DNA of 64,000 nt from Corynebacterium auris (GTDB taxonomy: Bacteria; Actinomycetota; Actinomycetes; Mycobacteriales; Mycobacteriaceae), in contig NZ_CP047047.1 in assembly GCF_030408575.1 (NCBI RefSeq), positions 1,661,991-1,725,990 on the forward strand, read 5' to 3'. Below are positions 36,709 through 46,483 of the stretch, piece after piece (position 1 is the stretch's first letter; the number at the start of each line of letters is the position of its first letter). The notes below the pieces were generated by a model, which was not told the DNA's origin, did not search any database, and was given only the letters and a program-made list of their open reading frames with translations. A program made the translations under genes and the position numbers.

Positions 36709-38529
36709 ATGCCCTCCAATAACCTCGATCTTTCCGTCAAAGGAACTACCGTACAGTCTATCTTCCGAGACTTTTTGGATGACAAGTTTGAGGTCAACCG
36801 CCATTACCAGCGGAAACTAGTTTGGACGCTGAGGGAAAAAGAGTATTTAATCAACTCGATTGTGAACGAGCTACCGATTCCACTGATTTTGCTAGCAAAG
36901 GATCCAAGCGGCAAATATGAAATCGTCGACGGGCTCCAAAGGCTGAACGCAATTATAGGCTTTCTTAGAAACGAATTCCCCCTCGATGGCAAGTACTTCG
37001 ATTTGAAGCGTCTCGGTGACACCAAGGCTCTCTTGGACAGTGGAGAAATTCAGCAAGGATACCCGGTTCTTTCCGAAGAGGAATGCCGCAATGTATTCAA
37101 TTACGAACTTCCTGTTTCCATTTACACAACGAGTGATGATGGTGAAGTCGAGGAAGTCTTCCGAAGGATAAACTCTTCTGGTAGGCACCTAAGCCGTCAA
37201 GACATCCGACAAGCCGGGGCGACGGGCGAGCTACCCTCGCTAGTACGTCGGATAGCTTCCGAGATTAGGGGTGACGTCAGCTTCTCCGACCTAGTTCCAC
37301 TTTCCAAAATGGGGGAAATAAGTATCACCGAAGGCTCTCCGGACGGCCGAGGGGTCCCTGTCTCGAACATTTTCTGGGTAGCGAACGGCATTTTAGACGT
37401 CGACGCGATTCGCGAATCAAAGGACGAAGAGCTCATTCTCGACATACTGTTGGACGTTCTAAGCTCGCGGCAGGTGGCTACCGAGGCGAGGCAACGCGAC
37501 CTGTCTTATGGCATCAATAGAGAAAAAAATGCGAATACGCTGCATCAACAAATCTCCAATTCGATAGTCAATCTCGGCGCCGAACAAATCGTCACAAATT
37601 TCCTGCTCACTTTTGAAGTAATCAAAGAGCTGCTTGAGGAAAGCGGTAAAAGCTGGAGAGATTTAACCTCACCCGGCACCCGCTCGAAATTGACAGGACG
37701 CTATTTCCAGCTAATTTTTGTCCCCCTTTACAAACAGACGGTTGACAAAAATAGCGTAGTCGCTGACCGCGAAGGACTCCTTCGCGCGATGGATAACTTT
37801 TGGGATCAGACTAAGATCGACGTTCCAAAGGGGGGCGGAACGCTTGCGATCAAAGATAAAGATCGTATCTACAAGCAGGTAACAGCGCACATCGAACCGT
37901 ATTTCACGTTGGGGAGCACAGAATTAGCTGAGGAGACAAGTTTGCGGCTTCTCAATTTCGAGGGAAACCTAATGCGATCTAAGACCGAATCGTCAGCATT
38001 CGAATTGAAGCTGGGGATAACCAATCTCGAAAATGGGAAATTAAACTCAAAACTTCTAGATAAACTTCCAAAAATCGCCACTGCTATCGCAAATACACAC
38101 CCCAGCGGCGCCGGCTCCATTTATTTAGGGGTTACCGACGATAGTGCAGTTGCCTCGCGTATAGAGGAGCGGGGTTATCATTGCATACGGGTCAATGGTT
38201 TTTATATTCCAGGAATCCGCTGGGAACTTGATCATCACAATCTTGCGATCGAGGACTACCAAGTGAGAATCCAAAACGCTTTCAGCAAGCTCGCGAGCAA
38301 AGCAAATGCGCCACAGCTAAGAAACGTAATTGTGGAGATATTCGACTACAAGGGGAAAGATATCGTCGCAGTGCGGTTCCCCAAGATAAAAGAGCCGATT
38401 CAAATCGACGGCACTTTCTTCGTGAGACATGGTTCTCATCTGGAAAAGGTCGGTGCAGCCCAAATCGTAGAGTTCATTAGGGATTTCGACTCAAGCGGTA
38501 GTAAGGATTGGAAAGCTGAACTTCGATAG
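36709..38529 (+). CDS. DUF262 (GmrSD/ParB-like) and AlbA_2 (Schlafen-type) fusion protein, candidate defence gene
   Basis: 606 residues. Residues 10-170 are a DUF262 domain: NRHYQRKLVW (30-39), EIVDGLQRLNAI (71-82, the DGQQR-type catalytic loop with Leu for the first Gln) and FRRINSSGRHLSRQDI (151-166). A helical middle follows. From about 425 the sequence reads ESSAFELKLGI... AIANTHPSGAGSIYLGVTDD... TFFVRHGSHLEKV, the layout of the AlbA_2 (Schlafen) nucleic-acid-binding domain. No HNH/DUF1524 domain is seen. AGGAAG lies 11 bases before this ATG; a GTG nine codons upstream is weaker. Its codons are visibly AT-richer than the surroundings, indicating transfer. DUF262 proteins act in GmrSD, BrxU and SspE-type phage defence; a single-protein defence role here is inference. 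Confidence 0.8.
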   Translation: MPSNNLDLSVKGTTVQSIFRDFLDDKFEVNRHYQRKLVWTLREKEYLINSIVNELPIPLILLAKDPSGKYEIVDGLQRLNAIIGFLRNEFPLDGKYFDLKRLGDTKALLDSGEIQQGYPVLSEEECRNVFNYELPVSIYTTSDDGEVEEVFRRINSSGRHLSRQDIRQAGATGELPSLVRRIASEIRGDVSFSDLVPLSKMGEISITEGSPDGRGVPVSNIFWVANGILDVDAIRESKDEELILDILLDVLSSRQVATEARQRDLSYGINREKNANTLHQQISNSIVNLGAEQIVTNFLLTFEVIKELLEESGKSWRDLTSPGTRSKLTGRYFQLIFVPLYKQTVDKNSVVADREGLLRAMDNFWDQTKIDVPKGGGTLAIKDKDRIYKQVTAHIEPYFTLGSTELAEETSLRLLNFEGNLMRSKTESSAFELKLGITNLENGKLNSKLLDKLPKIATAIANTHPSGAGSIYLGVTDDSAVASRIEERGYHCIRVNGFYIPGIRWELDHHNLAIEDYQVRIQNAFSKLASKANAPQLRNVIVEIFDYKGKDIVAVRFPKIKEPIQIDGTFFVRHGSHLEKVGAAQIVEFIRDFDSSGSKDWKAELR

Positions 38530-38649
38530 CAGATTGGCGCAGCTTTCCGTGTGCTACTAATCTCCTCGCGCTGTATACGCCCCTTATTCTATGGTTTCAT
38601 GGAATTCTGAAATACGACTCAAACGTCGAATGTTAGGACCACATGTTTA
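38530..38649. other. Gap between cargo gene and IS21 element 2
   Basis: 120 bp of AT-richer sequence after the DUF262-AlbA_2 stop codon. No clear terminator, ORF or second cargo gene is visible. Confidence 0.5.
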
Positions 38650-38947
38650 GTAACGGTGTGGTGAGTATCGGGTAACGCCCGGGTGAGTATCGAGTAACAC
38701 CCGGGCGTTTTGGGGTTTCGGTGGGGTTATTAGGCCAGTCGCATGTTGGTGCCGTCGAGTGTGATGATTTCGGCGCCGGCGACGAGTCGGTTGAGGATGG
38801 ATTCGGCGATGACGGCATCCGGGATGGATTTGTACCACTCGTCGGGTGTGAACTGGGATGTCACGATGGTGGATCCGCGGGGTTCGCGCTCTGCGAGGAT
38901 GTTGAGCAGTTGGTGTGCGGTAGCGGCATCGATTGGGGTGGTCAGGA

Positions 38948-40271
<1,324 letters not shown>

Positions 40272-40824
40272 GGAAGTCGTCGAGGACTAACACGTCTGTG
40301 TGGTGGAGGTCTTCGAGGAATGTGATGCGGGCTGGGTCGTCGTGTTTGAGCACGGCGAGGTGGTTGGAGAGTGTGTCGGTGCGGAAGAAGCGTGCGGAGT
40401 AGTCGTTTCGGCACGCCGCGGTGAGCAGTGCTTGGGCGAGGTAGGTCTTGCCGACGGAGGATTTGCCCAGGATGACAATGTTTTGTGCGCTTTGGCACCA
40501 TCGGCAGTGAGCGAGTCGGGTGATTTGCTCTTTGTTGATGGTGCGGCCGGGCGTGTAGGTGATGTCTTCGATACAAGCATCGGGATTTGGCGATCGGGAT
40601 GCTTTGAGCAGTTTGTTGACTCGCCTCTCACGCTTGGCCGCTACCTCTTTGTCGAGTGCGTAGAGCACTTTGTCGGAGAAGCTCCAGTCGTCGAATGCGG
40701 GATCGGCGGCGATGTCGATGACGCTTTGTCCGAAGGCGGTCATGCGCAGGTCGGTAAAGACCGGCAGGACTGATTCGTCGAGGAAGCGGGCAGATGCTGA
40801 TGCTGGTTGTGGGTGGGGCATGGG

Positions 40825-41396
40825 TTATGCAGATCCCTTCTTGGTGAGGTTTTCGAGGCTGAACTGGGCAGCACCACCGAGGTAGGCGCCGCGTGTGTCA
40901 CGCGCTGTCGGCGCAGGTACGTCTTGGGTGGGTCTGCTTGTTGGCAGATCGGTTGAAAGGTCAGTGCCTGTAGGCCGTGTGGAGGTGTCTTTGCGCACGG
41001 CGGCCATCATGTTTTTCACCGCGGTATACGACACAGCACGCCTGGCGCCGTCGGTGGACACCAACCGCCTGCAGGCTTCTTCGAGGATTGGTTTGTTGGT
41101 GTGTTTGCCCATGTTGAACACGTTGCGGCACGCTTGGTACGCCTGGGCAGGGATCGCTTTGGCTTCGATGAGCTCGGCAATCACCTGGCGGGTGGCCGGC
41201 CCGATTTTGGCGGCTTCGCGCAGGAAGTACTCGCTTGTCCACAACCCACGGGTGTCACCCATGTTCGCCGGGATGTGGTCGGTGTCGGTGACATACACCC
41301 CGCGGGCACGTGCGAGTTGGTGGGTGGCCACACGCTGCCCGGCGTCGAAGACGGCGAGACTGTCACCGGTGATACGCACATCCACGGTGCGGCCCG
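40825..41396 (-). pseudogene. istA: istA of IS21 element 2, 5'-truncated
   Basis: C-terminal domain only: VRITGDSLAVFDAGQRVATHQLARA... EYFLREAAKIGPATRQVIAELIEAK... SYTAVKNMMAAVRKDTS, ending three bases before the istB ATG. The HTH and DDE domains are absent; the coding sequence stops at the terminal repeat of the IS256-family element. Confidence 0.85.
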
Positions 41397-42837
41397 AGAG
41401 TGTCGGTTTGTTTGTGTGTGGGGGCTTGGTTTACAGGTAGTTGGCGAACCGGTCTGGGTAGGCCACGGATAGTTGGTTGATGGCTTGTTTCCATCCGGTG
41501 GTTTTCGCCCCTTCAATATAGCCGTTGCAGTCGATTGCCCGCTTCGCTTTTTTCGCGCGTTGGGCGGCGCGTTTGTCTTCGATGTTGCAGACCATCAACC
41601 ACAGCGTTTTCAACGCCGCAGCATCCGTGGGGAATTGGCCGCGGTTGCGGGTCGCTTTCCGCAGCTCAGCGTTAAGCGACTCGATGGCATTGGTGGTGTA
41701 GAGCACCCGGCGAGCTGCAGGCGGGAACTGCAGAAACGGTATAAATCTCTCCCATGCGTCGCGCCAGACTTTCACCGACTGGGGGTACTTCTTACCCAGT
41801 TCCGAGGCTTCGAAGGCATCGAGTGCGGCGCAAGCGGCGTCCTCGTTCGGTGCGGTGTAGACCTTGCGCAGTGCGCTGGATACGGGTTTGCGGTCCTTAT
41901 AGGACACCCACCTGTTGGCGGCCCGGATCAGGTGCACGATGCAGGTTTGTACCATCGAGTTCGGCCAGGTCGCTTCTACGGCCTCGGGCAGGCCTTTGAG
42001 CCCGTCGCAGCAGACGATGAACACGTCATTGACTCCACGGTTCGCCAGGTCCGCGCACACGGATGCCCAGAATGCAGCCCCTTCATTATCGGCGATCCAC
42101 AGGCCCAGGATGTGTTTGGTCCCGTCTATGTCGATGCCAACAGCCATGTAGCAGGCTTTATTGACCACCCGGTGACCGTCGCGGATTTTCACCCGTAGCG
42201 CGTCGAGAAAAATGACCGGGTAGAACTCGTCGAGCTGACGGTTTTGCCACACCATCACCTCATCGAGGACCGCATCGGTGATGGTGCTGATGGTATCCGG
42301 GCTGATGTCCACCCCCAGGGTCGATGCCAGGTGGTGCTGGATATCGCGTACCGTCATTCCGCCGGCGTAGAGCGAGACGATCATGTCGTCGAGCTCGGTC
42401 AGTCGGCGTGCCCCTTTCGGCACCATGACCGGGTGAAACGTGCCCGCTCTATCCCGAGGCACTGTGATATCCACCGGGCCGTAGCCGGTGCCCACAGTTT
42501 TGGTGTACGACCCGTTGCGGTGATTGCCACCGTTTGAGGGGTTTACCTGGGCTTTGGCCGCGCGATCGGAGTGTCCGTACCCCAAATGGGCGTCCATCTC
42601 CGCCTGCAGACCTGCGTTGATCGAGGCTTGCAATAGACCTTTGACCAGGTCGCTGGCATCGTCGACGGAGGTCGATAGCTCGCCGATCAGTGCGGCGATT
42701 TCCGGGTTTTCCATCAGCTTCGCGCTGATCTCGTTGACCCTGCTCGGGTCATGGCCTTTCTTCGGTGACACGGTAGTCATTATCAGTGAAACTCCTTCTG
42801 GATCAGAGCCTCACACACAAAACACCTGACACCCTCT
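41397..42837 (-). mobile_element. IS256-family element
   Basis: Terminal inverted repeats AGAGTGTCGGTTTG...GTGTGTGGGGGCTT on the left and, inward from the right, AGAGGGTGTCAGG...GTGTGTGAGGCTC enclose one transposase gene. No 8-9 bp target duplication is visible: the left flank is istA and the right flank is a different truncated gene, so the element probably mediated a deletion joining two sites. Confidence 0.85.
41431..42780 (-). CDS. IS256-family (Mutator-type) transposase
   Basis: 449 residues, full length. The DDE residues fall in YPVIFLDALRVKI, FIVCCDGLKGLPEAV and TTNAIESLNAELRKATRN; the signature following the second Asp (MVQTCIVHLIRAANRWV) and the N-terminal NPSNGGNHRNGSY are typical. 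AAGGAGTTTCACTG precedes the ATG. The frame is uninterrupted, so the element may be active. Confidence 0.93.
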   Translation of the reverse strand: MTTVSPKKGHDPSRVNEISAKLMENPEIAALIGELSTSVDDASDLVKGLLQASINAGLQAEMDAHLGYGHSDRAAKAQVNPSNGGNHRNGSYTKTVGTGYGPVDITVPRDRAGTFHPVMVPKGARRLTELDDMIVSLYAGGMTVRDIQHHLASTLGVDISPDTISTITDAVLDEVMVWQNRQLDEFYPVIFLDALRVKIRDGHRVVNKACYMAVGIDIDGTKHILGLWIADNEGAAFWASVCADLANRGVNDVFIVCCDGLKGLPEAVEATWPNSMVQTCIVHLIRAANRWVSYKDRKPVSSALRKVYTAPNEDAACAALDAFEASELGKKYPQSVKVWRDAWERFIPFLQFPPAARRVLYTTNAIESLNAELRKATRNRGQFPTDAAALKTLWLMVCNIEDKRAAQRAKKAKRAIDCNGYIEGAKTTGWKQAINQLSVAYPDRFANYL

Positions 42838-43080
42838 GATTTCCTGACCATTGGAATCAACCAACGCGGGCAAGAAGACCTAACGAAGATCATATTCGAC
42901 CGCGATGGCAGGCTGCCGACGATCATCGTTTCCCAAACCACTGCCGCATATTGGGTACAAAAACTTCCCGACCCAGTAGCAGCTGACTCCCTCGTGAGCA
43001 GACTCAACACCGGCCAACGCGTCGAACTCGGTGAATACGACATGCGCCACTTCCTAGCCACCCAACCAGAAACCGAGTAA
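42838..43080 (+). pseudogene. 3' remnant of a truncated gene beside IS256
   Basis: An open frame enters from the IS256 end and reads DFLTIGINQRGQEDLTKIIF... TTAAYWVQKLPDPVAADS... YDMRHFLATQPETE before a stop. It has no start codon or ribosome-binding site of its own. The composition is lower-GC than the core genome, so it is probably the tail of another island gene cut by the IS. Family not recognised. Confidence 0.55.
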
Positions 43081-43096
43081 CACACCACCATCAACA

Positions 43097-43136
43097 GGCC
43101 CCGCGACGAACTGCAGCCCCAAGCCGTCGCGGGGCC
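43097..43136. terminator. Hairpin, possible terminator
   Basis: Perfect 11-bp arms GGCCCCGCGAC and GTCGCGGGGCC separated by 18 bases, just after the truncated gene. No T-run follows on either strand, so terminator function is uncertain. Confidence 0.5.
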
Positions 43137-43189
43137 CTACCAACTACCCGGAATCCAGCCCTACCACCGTTTCGGAATACCCCTACCAA

Positions 43190-43369
43190 CTACGCGCACT
43201 CAGCATTTAACTCGGCGATGTCACGAAAGGTTGCCCCGAGGGAATCCGAAGAAATGGACTGCTTACCAGTGTCAAACAGGGCTGGGCGAGCAATCAAGAG
43301 GACACATACAAGTACAGCCGAAACCGCAAGAAAAGCGAAGACGGCGCGGGAGACGCGTTTAACTGGCAC
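43190..43369 (-). CDS. Small membrane-anchored protein
   Basis: 59 residues, starting GTG with GAGGAG seven bases upstream. A basic N-terminus (MPVKRVSR) leads to one hydrophobic segment (AVFAFLAVSAVLVCVLLIA) and a polar tail ending DIAELNAECA. It is a single-pass or uncleaved-signal protein. It lies just outside the IS island. No family recognised; it is called on its ribosome-binding site and membrane segment. Confidence 0.5.
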   Translation of the reverse strand: MPVKRVSRAVFAFLAVSAVLVCVLLIARPALFDTGKQSISSDSLGATFRDIAELNAECA

Positions 43370-43591
43370 AAGCTCTCCTCGGTGTAGGGGCCGGGCGACG
43401 AAAAGGGCAATAACAGCACACGCTACGGTTCTGTAAAGTTAACGGGGAACATATCGCCGGAACGGTGCTCCCGCCGAGCTTTGACGGGGTAAGTGACGCA
43501 GCTTTAGGCGGTGGCATCGGCCCCCGATCTTCCTGCGGCGCCATCAGAAAAACGCCCCCCCCTTGACCCGCCGAGCCAGCAGTGAGCCCTT
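43370..43591. other. Intergenic, nothing recognised
   Basis: 222 bp between two minus-strand genes. A T-poor stretch with ACGCCCCCCCTTGACC near 43551-43567 and no convincing ORF; presumably the promoter of the 59-residue protein lies here. Confidence 0.4.
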
Positions 43592-44128
43592 CTATACGGG
43601 CGTCACCGCTCCCCCGAGAAAGAACAACACCAACGAGATGGCGGCGATGATGCCCCACCTACGGTCCATTGGCGTCGGCTGTGCCTCCTCGCCCATGCCA
43701 TTTGCCACCACGTCGTAGCCGTCCCCGAGCATTGCCTTGAGCTCCTTGTTCCTCCTGGCGCGCTCTCCCCACTCCACGAGCGCCTTTCGATCCTCGCGCT
43801 CGCACCGCAGCCACCACACCCCCGGTAGCAATATCGCCGCGCCCACCGCGATCGAGCCCACAACTCCGGCGAATCCGCCCGGGCTTCCCGGCGAACCCAC
43901 TATGAGGATCGCCCCAATAGCGATGCCCACCCACGACAGCGTCTTACGCGTGCGCACCGTTTTGGCTGTACGGCCCTTGTAGTCGCGTTCCGCCACCGGC
44001 CCGTAATTGCCGACGGGCACCGGCGCGGCGATGTAGTTGTTCACCCCAAACGAGGGGTTCTCGGTGCCGAAGTTCTCATTCGGATTGCCCGGCTCCTGAG
44101 GCGTCGCGGGGCGCTGCTCATTGCTCAT
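43592..44128 (-). CDS. Hypothetical membrane protein
   Basis: 178 residues. An N-terminal Asn/Pro-rich soluble segment (PATPQEPGNPNENFGTENP) is followed by two adjacent membrane helices (LSWVGIAIGAILIVG and FAGVVGSIAVGAAILLPG), a charged cytoplasmic loop (REDRKALVEWGERARRNKE) and a final helix (WGIIAAISLVLFFLGGAV). GGAAGGAAAACC precedes the ATG. No family recognised. Confidence 0.7.
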   Translation of the reverse strand: MSNEQRPATPQEPGNPNENFGTENPSFGVNNYIAAPVPVGNYGPVAERDYKGRTAKTVRTRKTLSWVGIAIGAILIVGSPGSPGGFAGVVGSIAVGAAILLPGVWWLRCEREDRKALVEWGERARRNKELKAMLGDGYDVVANGMGEEAQPTPMDRRWGIIAAISLVLFFLGGAVTPV

Positions 44129-44296
44129 GGTTTTCCTTCCCGGCAGCTGTGGGGATCCCCTAAAAGCTAGCCGAACGAGACGCCTCCGACAACATATCGG
44201 CTCGCTCACAGGCTGGTTCCTCTATCGCGCTCCGGTTCCGCAGGTCGGCCGCGCTCTTCGCTCCAGTCAGAATCGACGCGGCCAAGCTGTCCTGCA

Positions 44297-44331
44297 TAAA
44301 ACTAGAGCCCCCACTCTTACGAGTGGGGGCT
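44297..44331 (-). terminator. Terminator of tRNA-Asn
   Basis: Perfect 11-bp stem AGCCCCCACTC / GAGTGGGGGCT with a 4-base loop, followed on the minus strand by CTAGTTTT, about a dozen bases past the tRNA 3' end. Confidence 0.9.
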
Positions 44332-44342
44332 GCCATGTTCTG

Positions 44343-44415
44343 CTCCTCCAACTGGGCTCGAACCAGTGACCCTTCGATTAACAGTCGAATGCTCTGCCAA
44401 CTGAGCTATGGAGGA
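44343..44415 (-). tRNA. tRNA-Asn (GUU)
   Basis: Acceptor TCCTCCA pairs with TGGAGGA; discriminator G; anticodon arm TCGAC-TGTTAAT-CGAAG type loop with anticodon GTT; T arm GGTTCGAGC. CCA is not encoded. Confidence 0.95.
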
Positions 44416-44587
44416 ATATTTCGCCGCAATCGCTTGCAACGTTGAGTAACTATAGCCACGCCCCCTTAAAACCGCCAAATCGCTCCGTGAGCTGCACTTT
44501 TAGCGGCACCCCGGGCAGTCCCGACAGAAGGCGACCCCGGTTATCCGGCAGGCGCGTGGGGGCGCTAGAATCGGTGTACTTTGATTG

Positions 44588-44661
44588 GGGGCTATAGCTC
44601 AGTCGGTTAGAGCCGCGGACTCATAATCCGCTGGTCGCGGGTTCGAGCCCCGCTGGCCCCA
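44588..44661 (+). tRNA. tRNA with CAU anticodon (Ile2 or elongator Met)
   Basis: Acceptor GGGGCTA pairs with TGGCCCC; D arm GCTC/GAGC; anticodon stem CGGA/TCCG with loop CTCATAA, anticodon CAT; T arm CGGGTTCGAGCCCCG. CCA is not encoded. A CAT anticodon may be elongator Met or, after lysidine modification, Ile. Elongator tRNA-Met in actinobacteria usually begins GGCGGGGT, so Ile2 is favoured but not proven. Confidence 0.88.
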
Positions 44662-44714
44662 CACCACGCTTGCCCGCAGCGCCGCTGTGGGCTGCCTTAG
44701 GTAGGATAGTCCGC

Positions 44715-44972
44715 ATGATTCAGTTCGTTGTCGGCGCAGCCGCCGGGTACGTGTTCGGCACGAAGGCGGGCAGGAAGCGCTATCACCAGATCGTCGACGC
44801 GACCCGCGCCGTCGTCAACTCCCCCGTCACGCAGCAGGTGGTGCGTTCCGGGCGCAAGGCCATCGCCAACAAGCTCGACCCGGAGCCGCGTATGCGCGAG
44901 GTGAAAGACCTCAAGCGCGGCAAGGGCACAACCCAGACCGGGGACCAGATCTTGGAGCCCGACGAGGACTAA
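44715..44972 (+). CDS. YtxH-like small protein
   Basis: 85 residues. A short hydrophobic glycine-rich N-terminus (MIQFVVGAAAGYVFGTKAG) followed by a basic RKRYHQIVDATRAVVNSP segment is the pattern of YtxH-type proteins, with an acidic tail (ILEPDED). TAGGTAGGAT lies upstream. It converges on the exopolyphosphatase gene with overlapping ends. Function unknown. Confidence 0.7.
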   Translation: MIQFVVGAAAGYVFGTKAGRKRYHQIVDATRAVVNSPVTQQVVRSGRKAIANKLDPEPRMREVKDLKRGKGTTQTGDQILEPDED

Positions 44973-45901
44973 AGCAGGCTGGCCACGATCCCGTCGAGGA
45001 TGTCCTTTTCGCTGATCACCACGCTGTCTACCCCTGCCTGCTCGCGGGCGAGCGCGAGGACTTCCTCGACAACCACGGATCCCGCGGCGATCACGTCGGC
45101 GCGCCCGGGGTGGACCACAGGGTTCTCGCGGCGCTGCGCGGACGTCTGGGCGCGAAGGGCTGTGGTGGTGGCCACGAGGTCGTCGATAAGCAACTGCGAA
45201 AGGTGGATACGGGCGGGGTCGTAGGTGGCTAGGCCCTGGGTGAGCGCGGAGAGCGTGGTGAAGGTGCCGGCGCAGCCGACGAAGGTGCGCACGCCCTCGA
45301 AGAGGGGCGCAACGTCAGCGAGGGCGCCGCGGACGTACTCGCGGGCCGCGTCGGTCTCCTCCGCCGTGGGCGGGTCGGAACGCATGAAGCGCTCGGTGAG
45401 GCGCACGCAGCCCATCTGGGTGGAAACGGCCCCGGCCGGGGTGACGAATTCCGTCGACCCGCCGCCCAGGTCGATGACGCAGAACGGGCCGCGGCTGGCG
45501 TCGAGGTCCGCGGTCGCCCCGGCGTACGACAGGGCCGCCTCCTCCTCGCCGCTGATCACGTCCGCGTGCTTGCCCAGCTCGACCTGCCCGAGCAGCGCGC
45601 GCGTCATGCCGAAGAAGTCCTTCTTGTTGCTGGCGTCCCGGGTGGCGGAGGTAGCGACCATCCGCACGCGGGTGACACCGGCGTCCAGCATGTCGTCGAC
45701 GTAGGCAGCCAGCGCCACGCGCGTGCGCTCAATCGCGTCGGGGTGCAGCCTGCCCGTCTCGTCGACGCCCTGGCCCAAGCGGACGATCGTGTTCTTCCGG
45801 GTGAGCTCTTTCAGCGTGCCGTCCGGGGCGACCTCGCTGATGAGCAGGCGAATGGAGTTCGTGCCGCAGTCGACGCCCGCGAGGCGCAGGTTCTGTGTCA
45901 T
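44969..45901 (-). CDS. ppx2: Exopolyphosphatase / Ppx-GppA phosphatase
   Basis: 310 residues of the ASKHA-fold Ppx/GppA family, removing terminal phosphate from polyphosphate or pppGpp. The N-terminal phosphate loop is AGVDCGTNSIRLLI; MVATSATRDASN and VIDLGGGSTEFV are the second and third family blocks. The short length (without the HD-like domain) matches corynebacterial Ppx2. The ATG overlaps the stop of the DUF501 gene as ATGA. Longer upstream frames are rejected. Confidence 0.9.
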   Translation of the reverse strand: MTQNLRLAGVDCGTNSIRLLISEVAPDGTLKELTRKNTIVRLGQGVDETGRLHPDAIERTRVALAAYVDDMLDAGVTRVRMVATSATRDASNKKDFFGMTRALLGQVELGKHADVISGEEEAALSYAGATADLDASRGPFCVIDLGGGSTEFVTPAGAVSTQMGCVRLTERFMRSDPPTAEETDAAREYVRGALADVAPLFEGVRTFVGCAGTFTTLSALTQGLATYDPARIHLSQLLIDDLVATTTALRAQTSAQRRENPVVHPGRADVIAAGSVVVEEVLALAREQAGVDSVVISEKDILDGIVASLL

Positions 45902-46443
45902 GCCAGCCCCTCCCCTGCCTCGTCGAGCGTGATGCCCAGTTCCTCGAGAGTGGGCCACTGTTCCGGGATTGCGCTGCCGCGCAACCCGCCGTGCTCCGCG
46001 GCCAGCGCCACCGCCTCCGTGCCCAGGCGAAAGTGCTGCGGGCCTTCGGCGAGCGCGTAGGCGATGAGCACGTGCAGGCACTTCACCCGCTCCGGCATGC
46101 CCCCGCCGGAGAAGTCGGTGCCCAGGTCCTCGATCGCGTTGCGGGTAGCCAGGTAGTGCTCGTGGGCGTTGCGGTAGTCCTGCCGCAGCGCCTCGTCGAC
46201 GGCCAGGCGGGCCTCCATCCACTTCATCACCTGGGCCACCTCCAAACGGCTGGCCTCGGCGGTGAGGCGGGGGTCTGTGAGGTAGTAGAGGGTGGGGAAC
46301 GGGGTGCCGTCGTCGAGCTTGGGCGCGGTGGTAACAACGGCCGGCTCGCCGTCGGGGGTGCGGTAGGCGACGGCGAGCACCCCGCGCGGGGTGCGGCCGA
46401 GCTGCTCTGTGACGGTGGCGATGTCTTCCTGAGCGACAGTCAT
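45898..46443 (-). CDS. DUF501 family protein
   Basis: 181 residues, a conserved actinobacterial protein encoded between ftsB-like and ppx genes, as here. TEQLGRTPRGVLAVAYR, FPTLYYLTDPRLTAEASRLE and the Cys/His-containing GGGMPERVKCLHVLIAYALA are the DUF501 signatures; the latter could bind a metal or act catalytically, but no function is established. It overlaps ppx by four bases. Confidence 0.9.
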   Translation of the reverse strand: MTVAQEDIATVTEQLGRTPRGVLAVAYRTPDGEPAVVTTAPKLDDGTPFPTLYYLTDPRLTAEASRLEVAQVMKWMEARLAVDEALRQDYRNAHEHYLATRNAIEDLGTDFSGGGMPERVKCLHVLIAYALAEGPQHFRLGTEAVALAAEHGGLRGSAIPEQWPTLEELGITLDEAGEGLA

Positions 46444-46483
46444 GGTCGCGATGTTACTCGCGCGCGGGGCGGGCCGAGCGCCG

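Noticed and set aside
38530-38650. Possible second cargo gene such as an antitoxin or partner of the DUF262 protein
   Set aside because: No open frame with a start and ribosome-binding site was found on either strand.
43359-43658. A 99-codon minus-strand frame between the two small membrane proteins
   Set aside because: Low-complexity, overlaps the start of the neighbouring gene, no ribosome-binding site.
44160-44351. A 63-codon minus-strand frame beginning MEEQNMAAPTRKSGG
   Set aside because: Its first codons lie in the tRNA-Asn terminator hairpin and tRNA 3' end; no ribosome-binding site.
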